The notes: generated from the sequence alone by a model not told the origin. A DNA stretch of 64,000 nt from Arachidicoccus sp. BS20 (GCF_001659705.1 NZ_CP015971.1:2107029-2171028); one strand, 5' to 3'; positions 50,671 through 60,867 are shown, counted from the stretch's first letter. Made by a program: numbers and translations.

Positions 50671-52818
50671 TCAATGCGCCAGCAATTCGTACTTCGATTT
50701 TGGTCGTTTATTTTCCAGCCATTGAAATCCTTTCAACCGGATAGATACATGGTTTACCTGCCGCATTGGATAACTTTTACCCGAAATATCTTTTCTTCCG
50801 GCAAGCTTTGACAATTCCTTATCGGCAAAATAAAAATTCAGTATGCGTGAGTTTAATGTCGTTACATTAATATATTTATTATTATCGTCCAGTGAATAAA
50901 ACACGCTTTGTGCATTCCCTGTTGCAGCAATACTGTCAAGCTGCCCGCCGGTAAACCAGCCTTCAATTGTTCTACCGTACATTTGATTGAAATATTCATT
51001 CGTGCTTGCTCTGTGCAAAGTATCGGACTGGCTTATCATTAACCCGTTGTACCAGACTTTCATGTATTTGGGCTTACTGTTGGCAGTATATACGTCAATG
51101 GTATCGCCTATAATTTGTGATGCCTGATTGCCCGACGTGGTTGTCCATACAACCGGATTCTTAAATAACTGGAACAACGAATCTTTCCCATCATAATACA
51201 TACTGTCGCCAATAGCTTGCATGGAATCGCTGTAAATACGTACGTTATAATAAGCCTCTAAAAAGCGGCTCGCTTTCGTTTCCTGTGGAATAGAATCTTT
51301 TCTACCGCTCGCATTACTTACACCCGGCGTAAGGTCTATGCCCGAACTTTTATTAGCAGATGAATCTATAACTTTCGGTTTATTATTTTTTAATGTGTCG
51401 ATAATGCCGGGTGTACGCTTGCCGGAGTTATCTTCTTTTCCCTTAAAAATTCCTTTATCTTTTTCCAAAGGAACCGAATCTTTTAACGGCTGATGAGGAA
51501 TGGAATCTTCGTTGTGTTGTTTTTTGAAAATACCGAAAATACCTTTTTTTTCCGGTTTTTGTATTTCACTTTTTACCGGCGGAGCAAGAGGCTTTGCCGT
51601 AGAAGAATCGGCTTGCCGCCATACAAATGTTTTTCCCACCTTTTTAAACATTGGTTTTGGCGAATGTTGTACTTCAATATTATTATGAACGGTATCGATA
51701 GTTCGGGTAGAGTCCTGTTCAATATTCGGCAAAACAAGCGCATTACTATGGACTGTATCTTCAATGGTTTTGCGTACCGAGTCTTTACCTGTGTTATTTA
51801 TCACGCTGTCCGAATATCTTGCAGAATACAATGTATCGGCGGCAATAAAAACCGAATCGCCTGAACCTTGTTTCAATATTGCAACAGGATTAACTGTTGC
51901 CAAAAAAGACGATTGAATACGGTTGCTTTTTAAATCGTTGCACAAAACTACGATGCCTTGTGCCGTGTCTTTATACACCACTTGTCCGCGTGCTTCGCCA
52001 AAGCCGCTGCTATCGTCCGCTGCGACCTCGTCTGCGATTAAAGTAGAGCTGCTGTCTATTATAATGGGACGTTTGGCAAAATATCCTTTTCTTTCTGCTA
52101 AGTAATAATAACCACTATCAGTAACGATACTTTTATTCGGACCGCTCGTAATATTGGTATGTACCACAAAATCGGCACGCTTCGTAAAAGTGTTATACAG
52201 AAGAGAATCGGTTTTTACGGTATATTGCGGGTCAACCAGCACTACATTTCTGTAAAATGTAGCATCTCTGGTATCGCCGAAATAAATGCCGTTGAGGCTT
52301 GTAAGTACCGTAGTTCCACTAACTAATTTTCCATTCAGGCTGTATGTGGCAATTTTTGTATTCAGGTCATAGTCGAGTTGCGTTGTAGTAAGCGTGCTTT
52401 TACTGTCCGTAAGTTTTACATTATTTTTCAGGAAAGCTTTCCTGTCTGCGCCCTGATAGCGCATATAGTCGGAATAAATATTCACGCTGTCATTGTCATT
52501 GATATGCACATGACCGAATGCTTCCATAATGCGCGAAATAGAATTAATGGCAACGCTATCGCAATAAAAAAGCGTAGTGCCTTGCCTTATAGCTACATTG
52601 CCGGAATTGAAAGTGATTTGAGTAGTATCGTTCAGCTTTTTAAATCCTTTTCTGTCGGTATGAATGATAAGAATATCTTTTCCGTTTCTACCTGTATCAA
52701 TTTTATTGTTGCCGGGCTTTTGTCCATAAGCCGCATTCTTTGCGCCTGCGAACACAAAGAGTAAAACAATGATTAGAAAGAACCTGTATATTGTTGTTAT
52801 ATTTTTGCTGATATTCAT
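50671..52818 (-). CDS. OstA/LptA-like exported protein
   Basis: A 715-residue periplasmic protein of the OstA_N group. After the signal peptide (ending AAYGQ), residues 45-380 contain several repeated beta strands such as VAIRQGTTLFYCDSVAIN and AFLKNNVKLTDSKSTLTTTQ, which match the LPS-binding jelly-roll of LptA/LptD. A disordered Lys/Pro/Asp-rich insert (about 385-510) follows, then further OstA-like strands (AYYNVRIYSDSMQAIGDSMYY). It likely takes part in LPS transport or assembly. It starts 3 bases after the end of the MlaD-like gene and is co-transcribed with it. Confidence 0.8.
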   Translation of the reverse strand: MNISKNITTIYRFFLIIVLLFVFAGAKNAAYGQKPGNNKIDTGRNGKDILIIHTDRKGFKKLNDTTQITFNSGNVAIRQGTTLFYCDSVAINSISRIMEAFGHVHINDNDSVNIYSDYMRYQGADRKAFLKNNVKLTDSKSTLTTTQLDYDLNTKIATYSLNGKLVSGTTVLTSLNGIYFGDTRDATFYRNVVLVDPQYTVKTDSLLYNTFTKRADFVVHTNITSGPNKSIVTDSGYYYLAERKGYFAKRPIIIDSSSTLIADEVAADDSSGFGEARGQVVYKDTAQGIVVLCNDLKSNRIQSSFLATVNPVAILKQGSGDSVFIAADTLYSARYSDSVINNTGKDSVRKTIEDTVHSNALVLPNIEQDSTRTIDTVHNNIEVQHSPKPMFKKVGKTFVWRQADSSTAKPLAPPVKSEIQKPEKKGIFGIFKKQHNEDSIPHQPLKDSVPLEKDKGIFKGKEDNSGKRTPGIIDTLKNNKPKVIDSSANKSSGIDLTPGVSNASGRKDSIPQETKASRFLEAYYNVRIYSDSMQAIGDSMYYDGKDSLFQLFKNPVVWTTTSGNQASQIIGDTIDVYTANSKPKYMKVWYNGLMISQSDTLHRASTNEYFNQMYGRTIEGWFTGGQLDSIAATGNAQSVFYSLDDNNKYINVTTLNSRILNFYFADKELSKLAGRKDISGKSYPMRQVNHVSIRLKGFQWLENKRPKSKYELLAH

Positions 52819-52821
52819 TTT

Positions 52822-53835
52822 TTATTTTGGCATTGCCGGTGGAAGGCTGTCTTTCGCAAGCGGCGTTTCAAGATAATTGCTTTTATCTTTTTTTCCGAAA
52901 ACAGACACATTTATATAACGTTTCGGGTGTACTCTTAAATCGTCCAGTAAAATATGTAAGCTGTTAATAGTTGTTGCAAGTTTGTCGTACATATCCTTAC
53001 TGCTTAACAATGCACCCACAGAATTGTCGGGCGATTTCATAGCTGCAAGCAAAGTATTCAGATTATTTTCCGATGTCTTCAACTTATCTGCAATACCTTT
53101 AAAGTCAGCCTGAGAAAGATTGCCGGTAACAATTTTCATATTTTCCATAATGGAATCTATGTTGCGGTTATTGGCTGCAAGGCTATGGGAAAAACTATCA
53201 AGATTTTTAATTGTACCGGATAACGCTCCCTGCTGCAAGTCAAGCGCATTATTGAATGCACGCATAGTTTGTTGCAAGCCTGCTGTTACAATGCTTAAAT
53301 TAGCCACTATTTCGCGAATATGCAGCCGGGATTCCGAATCCAGAATATTATTGATGTTTCCCAACAATGTATCTGTATGCAGCATCACAGATTTTGCCTG
53401 TTCTGCCAAAGGTTTTATCTGGCTTACCGCCTGCCCCAAAACGCCGGGCGTTAGCGTAGTTACCAAGGTATCGCCGGAATGCAGCATTTCCTCAGATTTC
53501 CCCAGTGCGACTTCCACACTTGGCGTGCCTAACGGATTGCTGTTAATATTGGCAGACGAGCCTTTGGGTATGTCGTAGTCTTTGTCCAATTTTATTTCTA
53601 CCAAAATTTCTTTCAAATCTTTGCTTGCTGTAACAGCAGAAACCGTGCCCGCCTGAAATCCATTAATAAGAACAGGATTTGAGGTAACTAACCCTTGGGA
53701 CTGTGGAAATTTGGCATACAGGAAAAAACCGCTTTTGAATACGGGCTTTCCTTTCAAGAAATTAAAACCCAAGAATAAAAATACAATAGCAACAATAGTA
53801 AGTGCGCCAATTTTTGTTTCATTAGATATTTTCAT
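52822..53835 (-). CDS. MlaD/MCE-family lipid transport protein
   Basis: A 337-residue protein anchored by one N-terminal helix (residues 10-28, ALTIVAIVFLFLGFNFL), with the MCE domain at about 37-120: NPVLINGFQAGTVSAV, then a VEVALGKSEE strand. The rest is a long helical region (about 140-310) that may form a tunnel-like tube. MCE proteins carry phospholipids between the membranes. No MlaE or MlaF gene is adjacent; its partner here is the OstA-like gene 3 bases downstream. Confidence 0.92.
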   Translation of the reverse strand: MKISNETKIGALTIVAIVFLFLGFNFLKGKPVFKSGFFLYAKFPQSQGLVTSNPVLINGFQAGTVSAVTASKDLKEILVEIKLDKDYDIPKGSSANINSNPLGTPSVEVALGKSEEMLHSGDTLVTTLTPGVLGQAVSQIKPLAEQAKSVMLHTDTLLGNINNILDSESRLHIREIVANLSIVTAGLQQTMRAFNNALDLQQGALSGTIKNLDSFSHSLAANNRNIDSIMENMKIVTGNLSQADFKGIADKLKTSENNLNTLLAAMKSPDNSVGALLSSKDMYDKLATTINSLHILLDDLRVHPKRYINVSVFGKKDKSNYLETPLAKDSLPPAMPK

Positions 53836-54007
53836 TCGTATATTTTTATTCTTTTTTCATTGCAAAATACGGGAAATTCCGCATCATAGCTTTTGCAAGT
53901 TAAGCGTTCCTTTTTTAATTCGATTGTGAATTGAAAATAAAAATAGTCAAAATTTTTCCTCTGTACAATTTCATCTTAAAACAAGATAAGTGTCCTCTGT
54001 TTTGCGG

Positions 54008-54955
54008 CTAGTGTATCAAGCCTTTATCCACCTGATTTTTATAAGCGACAATTGCCTGAAAAAGCGCCGAAGCAATCTGTTCTTGTCCCGATTGGCTGTT
54101 CATATAATCTTCTTCATGCGGATTGGAAATAAAACCTACTTCCGAAAGAATGCTCGGCATAGCAGTCGCTTGCAATACCCAGATGCCTTTATCATTTCGC
54201 TGTTTTACACCATTGCCAACATAAGCATGAATTTTTCGCCCTTGCTGTTTGTATCCATCCTGAATCAAATTTGCCAACAACAAGCTGCGGGAGAAATATT
54301 TTCGGGTACGGATGGATGCCATAATTTTTTCTTCAGTGGTCATGTCCGGTAGTGTAGAATCTTTTTCCTCGCCATAAAGTTCCGCAGAATCCTGGTTGCG
54401 TTGGATAAATTGCTGCTTATCATCATTCTTGTTTACCGCCCACACATAGGTTTCCGTTCCTTCGGCGCTGCTTGGTGTAGTCCAGCGATGATAAATGGGC
54501 GTTTTTCTCACATGACGCTTGCGGCTTTTGCCTTTGCCGGTGTAGTAAACCCGCGTTCTATAATCAACAATTCTGGAATGATGGTCCGGAGGCGCATCAT
54601 TGGCATGAATACATACGAATAAGTCTCCGTGGTTTTCATTGGCAAATTTTGCCCGCCAACGATTTGCCAAATCTTTATCGTGCAAGCCGCCGGGCAGGTT
54701 TTGGTCGGAACGGGTTATTAGTACTTTAATTCCCGGCAATGAATCCTGTATTTTTTTTACCAGTTTTTTTGCAATAGCCAATACAATATTTGCTTCGCAA
54801 CTATATTTTCCTTCTGCTCCGGGGTCGGGAAACCCGTGTCCGGGATCAACAATGATGGTGTTCAATTGCTGACGCGATGATTGCGCATGTACAGGCAACA
54901 TCATGCATACTGCAATTACCAAACTAAAACAAATTAAAATTATTCCTCGGTTCAT
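54008..54955 (-). CDS. N-acetylmuramoyl-L-alanine amidase (Amidase_3)
   Basis: A 315-residue exported zinc amidase that cuts the stem peptide from peptidoglycan glycan. After the signal peptide (ending VHAQS) the zinc ligands are IIVDPGHGFPDPGAEG (His), SCEANIVLAIAK (Glu) and FVCIHANDAPPDHH (His); the catalytic glutamate is in ILSEVGFISNPHEE. A large insert at about 120-210 (GKGKSRKRHVRKTPIYHRW) is longer than in E. coli AmiA. It is followed by the MlaD-like and OstA-like genes 172 bases downstream. Confidence 0.95.
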   Translation of the reverse strand: MNRGIILICFSLVIAVCMMLPVHAQSSRQQLNTIIVDPGHGFPDPGAEGKYSCEANIVLAIAKKLVKKIQDSLPGIKVLITRSDQNLPGGLHDKDLANRWRAKFANENHGDLFVCIHANDAPPDHHSRIVDYRTRVYYTGKGKSRKRHVRKTPIYHRWTTPSSAEGTETYVWAVNKNDDKQQFIQRNQDSAELYGEEKDSTLPDMTTEEKIMASIRTRKYFSRSLLLANLIQDGYKQQGRKIHAYVGNGVKQRNDKGIWVLQATAMPSILSEVGFISNPHEEDYMNSQSGQEQIASALFQAIVAYKNQVDKGLIH

Positions 54956-55083
54956 TTCTCAAAAATCTTTAAAGCTGCGGTTCAACGGGACGTTTCAATT
55001 GCAGAAAATCAAAAATAAATGATGTTGGCATATACTCCGTTAAATTTTTCCTATTTGTATAAAAAGATAGAGGATTCGCCAAA

Positions 55084-55115
55084 TAAAAAAGCGGACTGTT
55101 TGTGTCCGCCTTTCT
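55084..55115 (-). terminator. Intrinsic terminator of the PpiD-like gene
   Basis: GCGGAC (55091-55096) pairs with GTCCGC (55104-55109) around a seven-base loop. On the minus strand the stem is followed by six T (55085-55090). It lies about 20 bases past the stop of the PpiD-like gene. Confidence 0.85.
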
Positions 55116-55134
55116 TATTATTTCAAAATAGTCT

Positions 55135-57243
55135 TTAGAAAAACTTTGAACGATAATCTTTAATGGTCGCTTCTTTTTGCAATCCGGCAAGGAAAGCTCT
55201 TTGCAACTGTTGCAACCAGTTTTGCTTTAAGGCTTCTTTTATTTGTTCAGGATTGGCATCTAAAGAAGACTTGGCAGAAACATTCAATGGTTGTATGCCA
55301 AATACACCTGTATTGCCTGCAATAGGCGTGCTCGTTTTGTTCAGCAACGAAGCGTTGAATGCTGCGCCTATAACTTTAGGTTCGCTGCCTACATTAGGAA
55401 TAAAGCCGCCCGAGAAAGAAAGACTATCCGCGGTTACAATGCTTGCTCCGCTGGACTGTGCGTAGCTTTCCAATGTATTGCCTTTGAATTTGCTGTCGAT
55501 AATAATTTTAGCTTTCTTACGGTTGGCAATAATTCCCTGCACATAAGGGCGAACTGTTGCAGCATCGGGCAATCCGGCTTTTGTATCGCCGGTAAGCGTT
55601 GCCACTACAAAGTTATCTCCTATTTCCACAGGCTGCGATACATCGCCTACTTTGTGCGCGTATGCCCATTTTATCAATTCACGGCTTATGCCGAAATTAC
55701 CGATTTGATAATCGTTTTCTTTCAATCCGTTGAAAGGAAGCGCAGCAAGGTGTTTTTTCTGCGCATTTTCTTCAAACGCTTTTTGCGTTTGGCTTGAGGC
55801 GACAAATTCGGATGCTACATTGTTTACCGAATCTATTGTTTGCTGCGATGCCGCAATTGGGCGGCTGATGGATGCTATTTTATAGCCTTCCGTTGTGCCT
55901 TTTTGACCAAGTATTTCAATATAATGATAGCCGTAGCTGGTTTTTACGATTTTGGTATCGCCTGTTTTTCCGGTAAAAGCAAAATTGCTGAACTCCGGCA
56001 TCATTTGACCTGACGGGAAATAATCTATTATGCCGCCTTTTGTTGCACTGCCGCCGTCTTCGGAATATTTTTGAGCAATGGAATCAAAGCTCGCGCCGCT
56101 TTTTATAGCAGCCACAGCACTGTCAAGTCTTTTTAATGCGTCGCTATCACTGCGCACTTGTTCCCATTGACCGGTTTGCTGGTCTTGCCGTGCAGTCATT
56201 ACTAATATGTGACGCACTTTTACCGAATCGGGCATGGAAGTTTTCGCTACCATTTTTGCAAGAATGTAATTGTTGTTGAATACATAGGGTCCATAAAGTG
56301 AATCAACCGGTGTATTCAAGGCTTGCGCATAAGGCATTTGAAGCGCCTGCATTTGGCTTGCGCTTATATATTCATTAACATAGGGAAGGCTACCGCCTTT
56401 TGCTGCAACAAATGCAGAATCATCAGACGCTGCAATAAAATCTTTCTTCAGCCCGTTAAGCGTATTCAGGACAGAAGCCGTATCTGCCGAATTTGCTGCT
56501 GCATTAAACGCAACCACCGAAATAGAACGAGTTTCATCTTTCTGTTCAAACAATTTTTTATGTGCAGCTACATACGCATTGATTTCTTCATCAGAAACTT
56601 TTACGGCACTGTCGCTTACTGTTGAGTAAGGAACGGTAACATAAGAAATTTTAGCAATGGCATTGTTATCGGCAGAGGTTTTTGCAGCCAGCCAGGACGG
56701 AACGTAAACGCCACCCATTAATAATGCTCCGTATTTTCCCATTAAAATTTGTTCGGTAGTACGGTCGATTATTTGAGCAACTGCGCTTTTATCCTGTGCA
56801 CTTCCTCTTCGCTTGATTTCTTCCAATCTGTTAGCGGCTAATGCTGGGTCATATTGTCCTGTTTGCGGATTGACAAACGCTTGTCTGAACTCTTGCGGAG
56901 GATTAGCTCCGTAAAGTGCATTGCTCATATCTTTTTGCGTGGACACAACACCTAACTGCGCGTAAGCCTGTTTCAGCAAAGTTGATTGTACCAAACCTTG
57001 CCACACACTTTCTTCCACCTGCTCGCGCGGTGCAGTTTGGTTTGCCTGCGTAGCGGCATCTACTTTTGCATTAAAGTCGGCAAGTTCAATTTTGTCGCCG
57101 TTTACTTTTCCTACAACCGAAGTATTGGAAAACATATTACCGCCTTTGGAATAATCCATCATCACAAAAGCAATTAATGCAATACCAATGAGAATAGAAA
57201 CTATCCAAGCGCCTTTATCTTGAATCTTCTGAATAATAGACAT
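55135..57243 (-). CDS. PpiD-like membrane-anchored peptidylprolyl isomerase
   Basis: A 702-residue foldase with an N-terminal membrane anchor (about 12-32, AWIVSILIGIALIAFVMMDYS) and a SurA_N_3-like chaperone region. A parvulin domain near residues 345-450 shows VRHILVM, FDSIAQKYSEDGGSATKGG and TSYGYHYIEILG. The C-terminal part (about 470-700) contains a second related region. It helps newly exported proteins fold at the inner membrane. It pairs with the soluble SurA-like foldase at 883-2304. Its terminator follows. Confidence 0.93.
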   Translation of the reverse strand: MSIIQKIQDKGAWIVSILIGIALIAFVMMDYSKGGNMFSNTSVVGKVNGDKIELADFNAKVDAATQANQTAPREQVEESVWQGLVQSTLLKQAYAQLGVVSTQKDMSNALYGANPPQEFRQAFVNPQTGQYDPALAANRLEEIKRRGSAQDKSAVAQIIDRTTEQILMGKYGALLMGGVYVPSWLAAKTSADNNAIAKISYVTVPYSTVSDSAVKVSDEEINAYVAAHKKLFEQKDETRSISVVAFNAAANSADTASVLNTLNGLKKDFIAASDDSAFVAAKGGSLPYVNEYISASQMQALQMPYAQALNTPVDSLYGPYVFNNNYILAKMVAKTSMPDSVKVRHILVMTARQDQQTGQWEQVRSDSDALKRLDSAVAAIKSGASFDSIAQKYSEDGGSATKGGIIDYFPSGQMMPEFSNFAFTGKTGDTKIVKTSYGYHYIEILGQKGTTEGYKIASISRPIAASQQTIDSVNNVASEFVASSQTQKAFEENAQKKHLAALPFNGLKENDYQIGNFGISRELIKWAYAHKVGDVSQPVEIGDNFVVATLTGDTKAGLPDAATVRPYVQGIIANRKKAKIIIDSKFKGNTLESYAQSSGASIVTADSLSFSGGFIPNVGSEPKVIGAAFNASLLNKTSTPIAGNTGVFGIQPLNVSAKSSLDANPEQIKEALKQNWLQQLQRAFLAGLQKEATIKDYRSKFF

Positions 57244-57351
57244 AACCTTTCTAACTTATTTTTTAAGAATCGCAAAAATAACGTAATATATGATTGTACC
57301 AAATGTTATTTCCGAAAGGTGCGGAAAGTTTAATTAAAGATGAAAATTCCA

Positions 57352-59802
57352 TTATTTACTGATTCTGTTTTGCTCATCGTCAATGCCGGAACCGGAATGG
57401 TCGCGTGTTTTGAGATTTTTATTCCCGAAGTTGTACGAAAATGAAATACTTATTCTGCGGCTTTCCCATTTGTTGTGCAGGTGCATATCTATATCCTGAA
57501 ATTTTTCGACAGCGATATAGGATTGTGTATTGAAAATATCGTTTACATTTAATTTTATATTTGCTTTTTTATTCCAGATACTTTTCTGCAAACCCGCAAA
57601 AATACTGTACTGTGGATTGGATAACCATACTTGGTGTTGGGCTTTTGAATTGTAATATCCGCTCAGTTCCGCTTTCATATTCCAAGGCAGACTGAATGTA
57701 TTTTCGCTGTTAAAACTGAAGGCAATTCTTCCGTTATTAAAATTTGCATTATTAATTATTCCGTCATAATTTTTTTGATAAATACTTATGTAATTATTAC
57801 TATTCCACCATTTTGTAATATGTATGGGAACAGAAAAACTTAAATTCAGATTGTTAAAATTTGCCAGATTGGCGCTGGTTTCATAAGCAGTATGTGCCGT
57901 ATCGTTTTGTTTTATAATACTTGTAATAGCGTTGGAAGTGTGGCTATAACTGAGTGTTGTAATAATATTTTTGTAGGTATAATTTATTTCAAAAGAATTA
58001 GTGAATTGCGGTTGCAAAAACGGATTGCCTTGCCCGTAAGTAAACTGGTCGATGTAATAAGTAAACGGATTCAATTCGGAATAATCCGGCCGGTCGATTC
58101 TGCGACTGTAAGATGCGCCGACAGAATTATTATCGTTCAATTTTTTCCGCAAAAAGATGCTTGGAAACAACTGAAAATAATTTCTGTTTACAACAGAATC
58201 AATCGTTATCTGGTCGGCTTTGGAAACCGTTTGTTCTCCGCGTAAGCCCGCTTGCAACGACCAGCCTTTTTTAAATTCTTTACTCAAATTGATATACAGC
58301 GCATTGATATTTTCCTTGTAAATAAAATGATTGGTGGCGCCTGTATCGTTCGTCCAGATATTGTTCAAAAGATTGTCATATTCCACGTTGTTGTCGCTGG
58401 TAACAAAGCTGCTTTTCCAGCCCGCTTCCAGCTTTGCATTATTTTTCAAAGGCAAAGTATAATCTATCTTCCCCGATTTTATTTGTATGTCCGAAGGCAG
58501 ATTTCCGCGGCGAAGTTGCGGCTCGTGCAACCGGTTTCCGTCGGGATTTAAAAATTCCGTATTCAGTTGCTGATGCATTGAACTATTAAACTGTGAATAA
58601 TCAAAATTCGCAGTAAGTTCCTGTCCCGATGAATCGATTTCCCATTTGTAATTCAAATCGTAAGTGAGCGAATGCCATGGCTTTTTTTCTGTTGTATGGG
58701 ATACAACAGATGAATCGAGATGGTAATTTTCATCGTAAAAATGAATAGGACCGGAAACCAAATGCGTTCCTGATTCAAAAGCGCCGTCCACCATTGCGCC
58801 GATGGTTTGGTTGCTGTCGATAGAATAATCTACTCCCGCTTTGAAACTTTGATAATTATCGCTTTCCGTTTGCGGATTGGATTGCTGCATTATCAAGCTC
58901 GGCATTGAATTATTATCGCTATAAAACTTGCGCGTAAGGTTAAAAGTTCTGCTGTTCTTCCCGTCGGAAGAATTAAAATTGCCAAACAGATTTACTTTCC
59001 CTTTCTTATAATTCATGTTCAGTCCGGCGTTGTAATGCGGATGAATGCCTTGCGCATAACCCGCATTCACGCTGCCGTTCATGCCTTCGTTGGAATTTTT
59101 CTTTAGCTTGATGTTGATGATTCCTGCCGTTCCCGCAGCATCGTATTTTGCCGACGGATTGGTCATAATCTCAATTTTTGAAAGCTGTTCCGAATTCATT
59201 GAACGAAGCATATTCACAAGTTGGTCGGCGGAGAGATAAGTTTCCTTCCCGTCAATCATTACGTTTACGCCGTTTTTGCCTTTCAGGCTGATGTTGCCGT
59301 CATGGTCAACCACAACGCCGGGAATTTTTTGCAACACTTCCAGTACATTGTTACCAGCAGCAATAATGCTTCCTTCAACATTTACCACCATCTTATCAAT
59401 CTTTTGCTCGATTAGCGGTTTAGTAGCTGTAACGGTTACGCCTTGCAACTGTTTATCGGTTTCCTGCAAAATCAGTCTGGAAACATTTATTTCAGCTTGC
59501 TTTCCGTCAACTGAAAACGGCAGGCTGTACGCCATTTTTTTTCCTGTAAGACTTGCCTTAACCATGTATTTTCCCACAGGAATATTGGAAAATTTATACA
59601 GACCGTTTTCATCCGAAATAGTGTTTTTTATCGCCGAAGAATCTTTTGTCTGTAATAATATAACTGTTGCATAAGCCGCCGGGCGATTTTGCTCGTCCAT
59701 AACGATTCCTTTAATTATTTGATTATCAACATTCTGCGCTTTTAATAGTTGAATACCGAATACTGATAAAAAGATAAGAACGAAGATGATTTGCTTTTTC
59801 AT
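57352..59802 (-). CDS. Outer-membrane beta-barrel protein (TonB-receptor-like)
   Basis: An 816-residue protein with a signal peptide (MKKQIIFVLIFLSVFGIQLL...KAQ). Residues 25-110 are a carboxypeptidase-regulatory-like domain (IIKGIVMDEQNRPAAYATV). A TonB plug-like region follows (about 120-235: VTVTATKPLIEQKIDKMVVN, VLEVLQKIPGVVVD, IEIMTNPSAKYDAAGTAGII). The rest (about 250-800) is a beta barrel. This is the OMP_b-brl_3 family. The substrate is unknown. A palindromic operator overlaps its promoter (59852-59872), so the gene is probably repressed under standard conditions. It stands alone, with no SusD partner. Confidence 0.9.
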   Translation of the reverse strand: MKKQIIFVLIFLSVFGIQLLKAQNVDNQIIKGIVMDEQNRPAAYATVILLQTKDSSAIKNTISDENGLYKFSNIPVGKYMVKASLTGKKMAYSLPFSVDGKQAEINVSRLILQETDKQLQGVTVTATKPLIEQKIDKMVVNVEGSIIAAGNNVLEVLQKIPGVVVDHDGNISLKGKNGVNVMIDGKETYLSADQLVNMLRSMNSEQLSKIEIMTNPSAKYDAAGTAGIINIKLKKNSNEGMNGSVNAGYAQGIHPHYNAGLNMNYKKGKVNLFGNFNSSDGKNSRTFNLTRKFYSDNNSMPSLIMQQSNPQTESDNYQSFKAGVDYSIDSNQTIGAMVDGAFESGTHLVSGPIHFYDENYHLDSSVVSHTTEKKPWHSLTYDLNYKWEIDSSGQELTANFDYSQFNSSMHQQLNTEFLNPDGNRLHEPQLRRGNLPSDIQIKSGKIDYTLPLKNNAKLEAGWKSSFVTSDNNVEYDNLLNNIWTNDTGATNHFIYKENINALYINLSKEFKKGWSLQAGLRGEQTVSKADQITIDSVVNRNYFQLFPSIFLRKKLNDNNSVGASYSRRIDRPDYSELNPFTYYIDQFTYGQGNPFLQPQFTNSFEINYTYKNIITTLSYSHTSNAITSIIKQNDTAHTAYETSANLANFNNLNLSFSVPIHITKWWNSNNYISIYQKNYDGIINNANFNNGRIAFSFNSENTFSLPWNMKAELSGYYNSKAQHQVWLSNPQYSIFAGLQKSIWNKKANIKLNVNDIFNTQSYIAVEKFQDIDMHLHNKWESRRISISFSYNFGNKNLKTRDHSGSGIDDEQNRISK

Positions 59803-59842
59803 TTTCTATATTTTATAATACTTACCAATACATATTACAAAA

Positions 59843-59872
59843 CAAAATTAAGTACTATGTAATACAAAGTAC
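59843..59872 (-). promoter_or_regulatory. Promoter -7 box and palindromic operator of the TonB-receptor-like gene
   Basis: GTACTATGTA (59852-59861) and TACAAAGTAC (59863-59872) form a near-perfect palindrome with one mismatch. On the minus strand it lies just before TAATTTTG (59843-59850), a match to TAnnTTTG. A bound regulator would cover the gap between -7 and -33. The spaced ATGTA/TACAA shape is like that bound by PadR-type repressors (inference). Confidence 0.6.
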
Positions 59873-59930
59873 AAGCAAATTCATTAACGGTTTTCAGAAA
59901 GGATAAGCGGAAGGAAGTGGTTTAAAAAGA

Positions 59931-59963
59931 AAAAGGAAGCGTAGAAACGCCTCCTTATTTTTT
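59931..59963 (-). terminator. Terminator of the BI-1 gene
   Basis: AAGGAAGCGT (59933-59942) pairs with ACGCCTCCTT (59947-59956) with one mismatch. On the minus strand the stem runs into CTTTTTCTTTTT. It is 34 bases past the BI-1 stop. Confidence 0.7.
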
Positions 59964-59989
59964 AATCACAAAATTTAAAAAATGAAAAA

Positions 59990-60757
59990 TTATTTTCTGC
60001 CGGCAAACCTGCTCAACAAGCGCAGGATTTCCATGTACAGCCAAACCATTGTTACGAGCAATCCGAATGCACCGTACCATTCCATATATTTCGGCGCACC
60101 CATTTGCGAACCGCGTTCAATCATATCAAAGTCTAATAAAAGATTCAGCGCAGCAATTGCCACAACCACTAAAGAAATACCAATACCGAGTGCACTAGAA
60201 TTATACATGAACGGCAAATTTACATGAAACAAACTCAATATCATTGCAATGCCGTAGAACAATAAAACACCTACTGTTGCAGATATAATTACTGAGCGAA
60301 GCTTATCTGTAACCTTAATAATTCTAAATGCATATAATGCAAGCATAGAAACGGCTACCGCAAAAGTCAATCCCACAGCCTGCATTACAATTCCGGGATA
60401 ACTTTGTGCAAACATATCATTGAACACAGCAGAAACTCCGCCTAAAAACAAACCTTCCAAAATACCATATAACGGAGCAATATATTTTGCTGTTTTGGGC
60501 TTGAAAGAAATAATCATTGCACATATAAATCCTGCAATTGCGCCCACCATCATCCATGTTTGCATTTGCGATATTTCGCTCTTTGCGTACAAGCTCCAAC
60601 TGTAAAAAGCGCCTGCCATTACCATTAACAATAAAAAAGCAAATTTTCCCGCCGAGCCTGCAACAGTCATTACTCCTTCGGTCGTATCATATTGTTGCGT
60701 AGCATTTCCGAAAACTTTTTCCGACATTGCCGGATTACTTGATTTAAATAGAGCCAT
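59990..60757 (-). CDS. Bax inhibitor-1/YccA-family membrane protein
   Basis: A 255-residue inner-membrane protein with seven predicted helices (about residues 35-55, 60-80, 90-110, 118-138, 145-165, 178-198, 225-245). It matches the BI-1-like group of Bacteroidota (SNPAMSEKVFGNA at the start; PKYMEWYGAFGLLVTMVWLY near the end). Relatives form calcium-leak channels or interact with membrane proteases. It begins MALFKSSNPAMSEKV and ends in a terminator. Confidence 0.93.
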   Translation of the reverse strand: MALFKSSNPAMSEKVFGNATQQYDTTEGVMTVAGSAGKFAFLLLMVMAGAFYSWSLYAKSEISQMQTWMMVGAIAGFICAMIISFKPKTAKYIAPLYGILEGLFLGGVSAVFNDMFAQSYPGIVMQAVGLTFAVAVSMLALYAFRIIKVTDKLRSVIISATVGVLLFYGIAMILSLFHVNLPFMYNSSALGIGISLVVVAIAALNLLLDFDMIERGSQMGAPKYMEWYGAFGLLVTMVWLYMEILRLLSRFAGRK

Positions 60758-60849
60758 AGTTTAAAAATTTGAAGTAAAGGTAATACTTGAAAGTCTAATA
60801 CATTATTAAAAAATATTGCCGCAGGTGCCCGGATGATTTTCTACCATTT

Positions 60850-60867
60850 ATCTGTGCATCTGTGGTA
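60850..60867. repeat. Partial copy of the TGCCACAAATGCACGA family
   Basis: ATCTGTGCATCTGTGGTA lies just before the polysaccharide deacetylase stop and matches one arm of the 45361 palindrome with a few changes. Confidence 0.4.

Noticed and set aside
54969..55190. A 73-codon frame on the minus strand at the end of the PpiD-like gene
   Set aside because: It overlaps the PpiD-like 3' end in another frame and runs through the terminator; no sign of coding.
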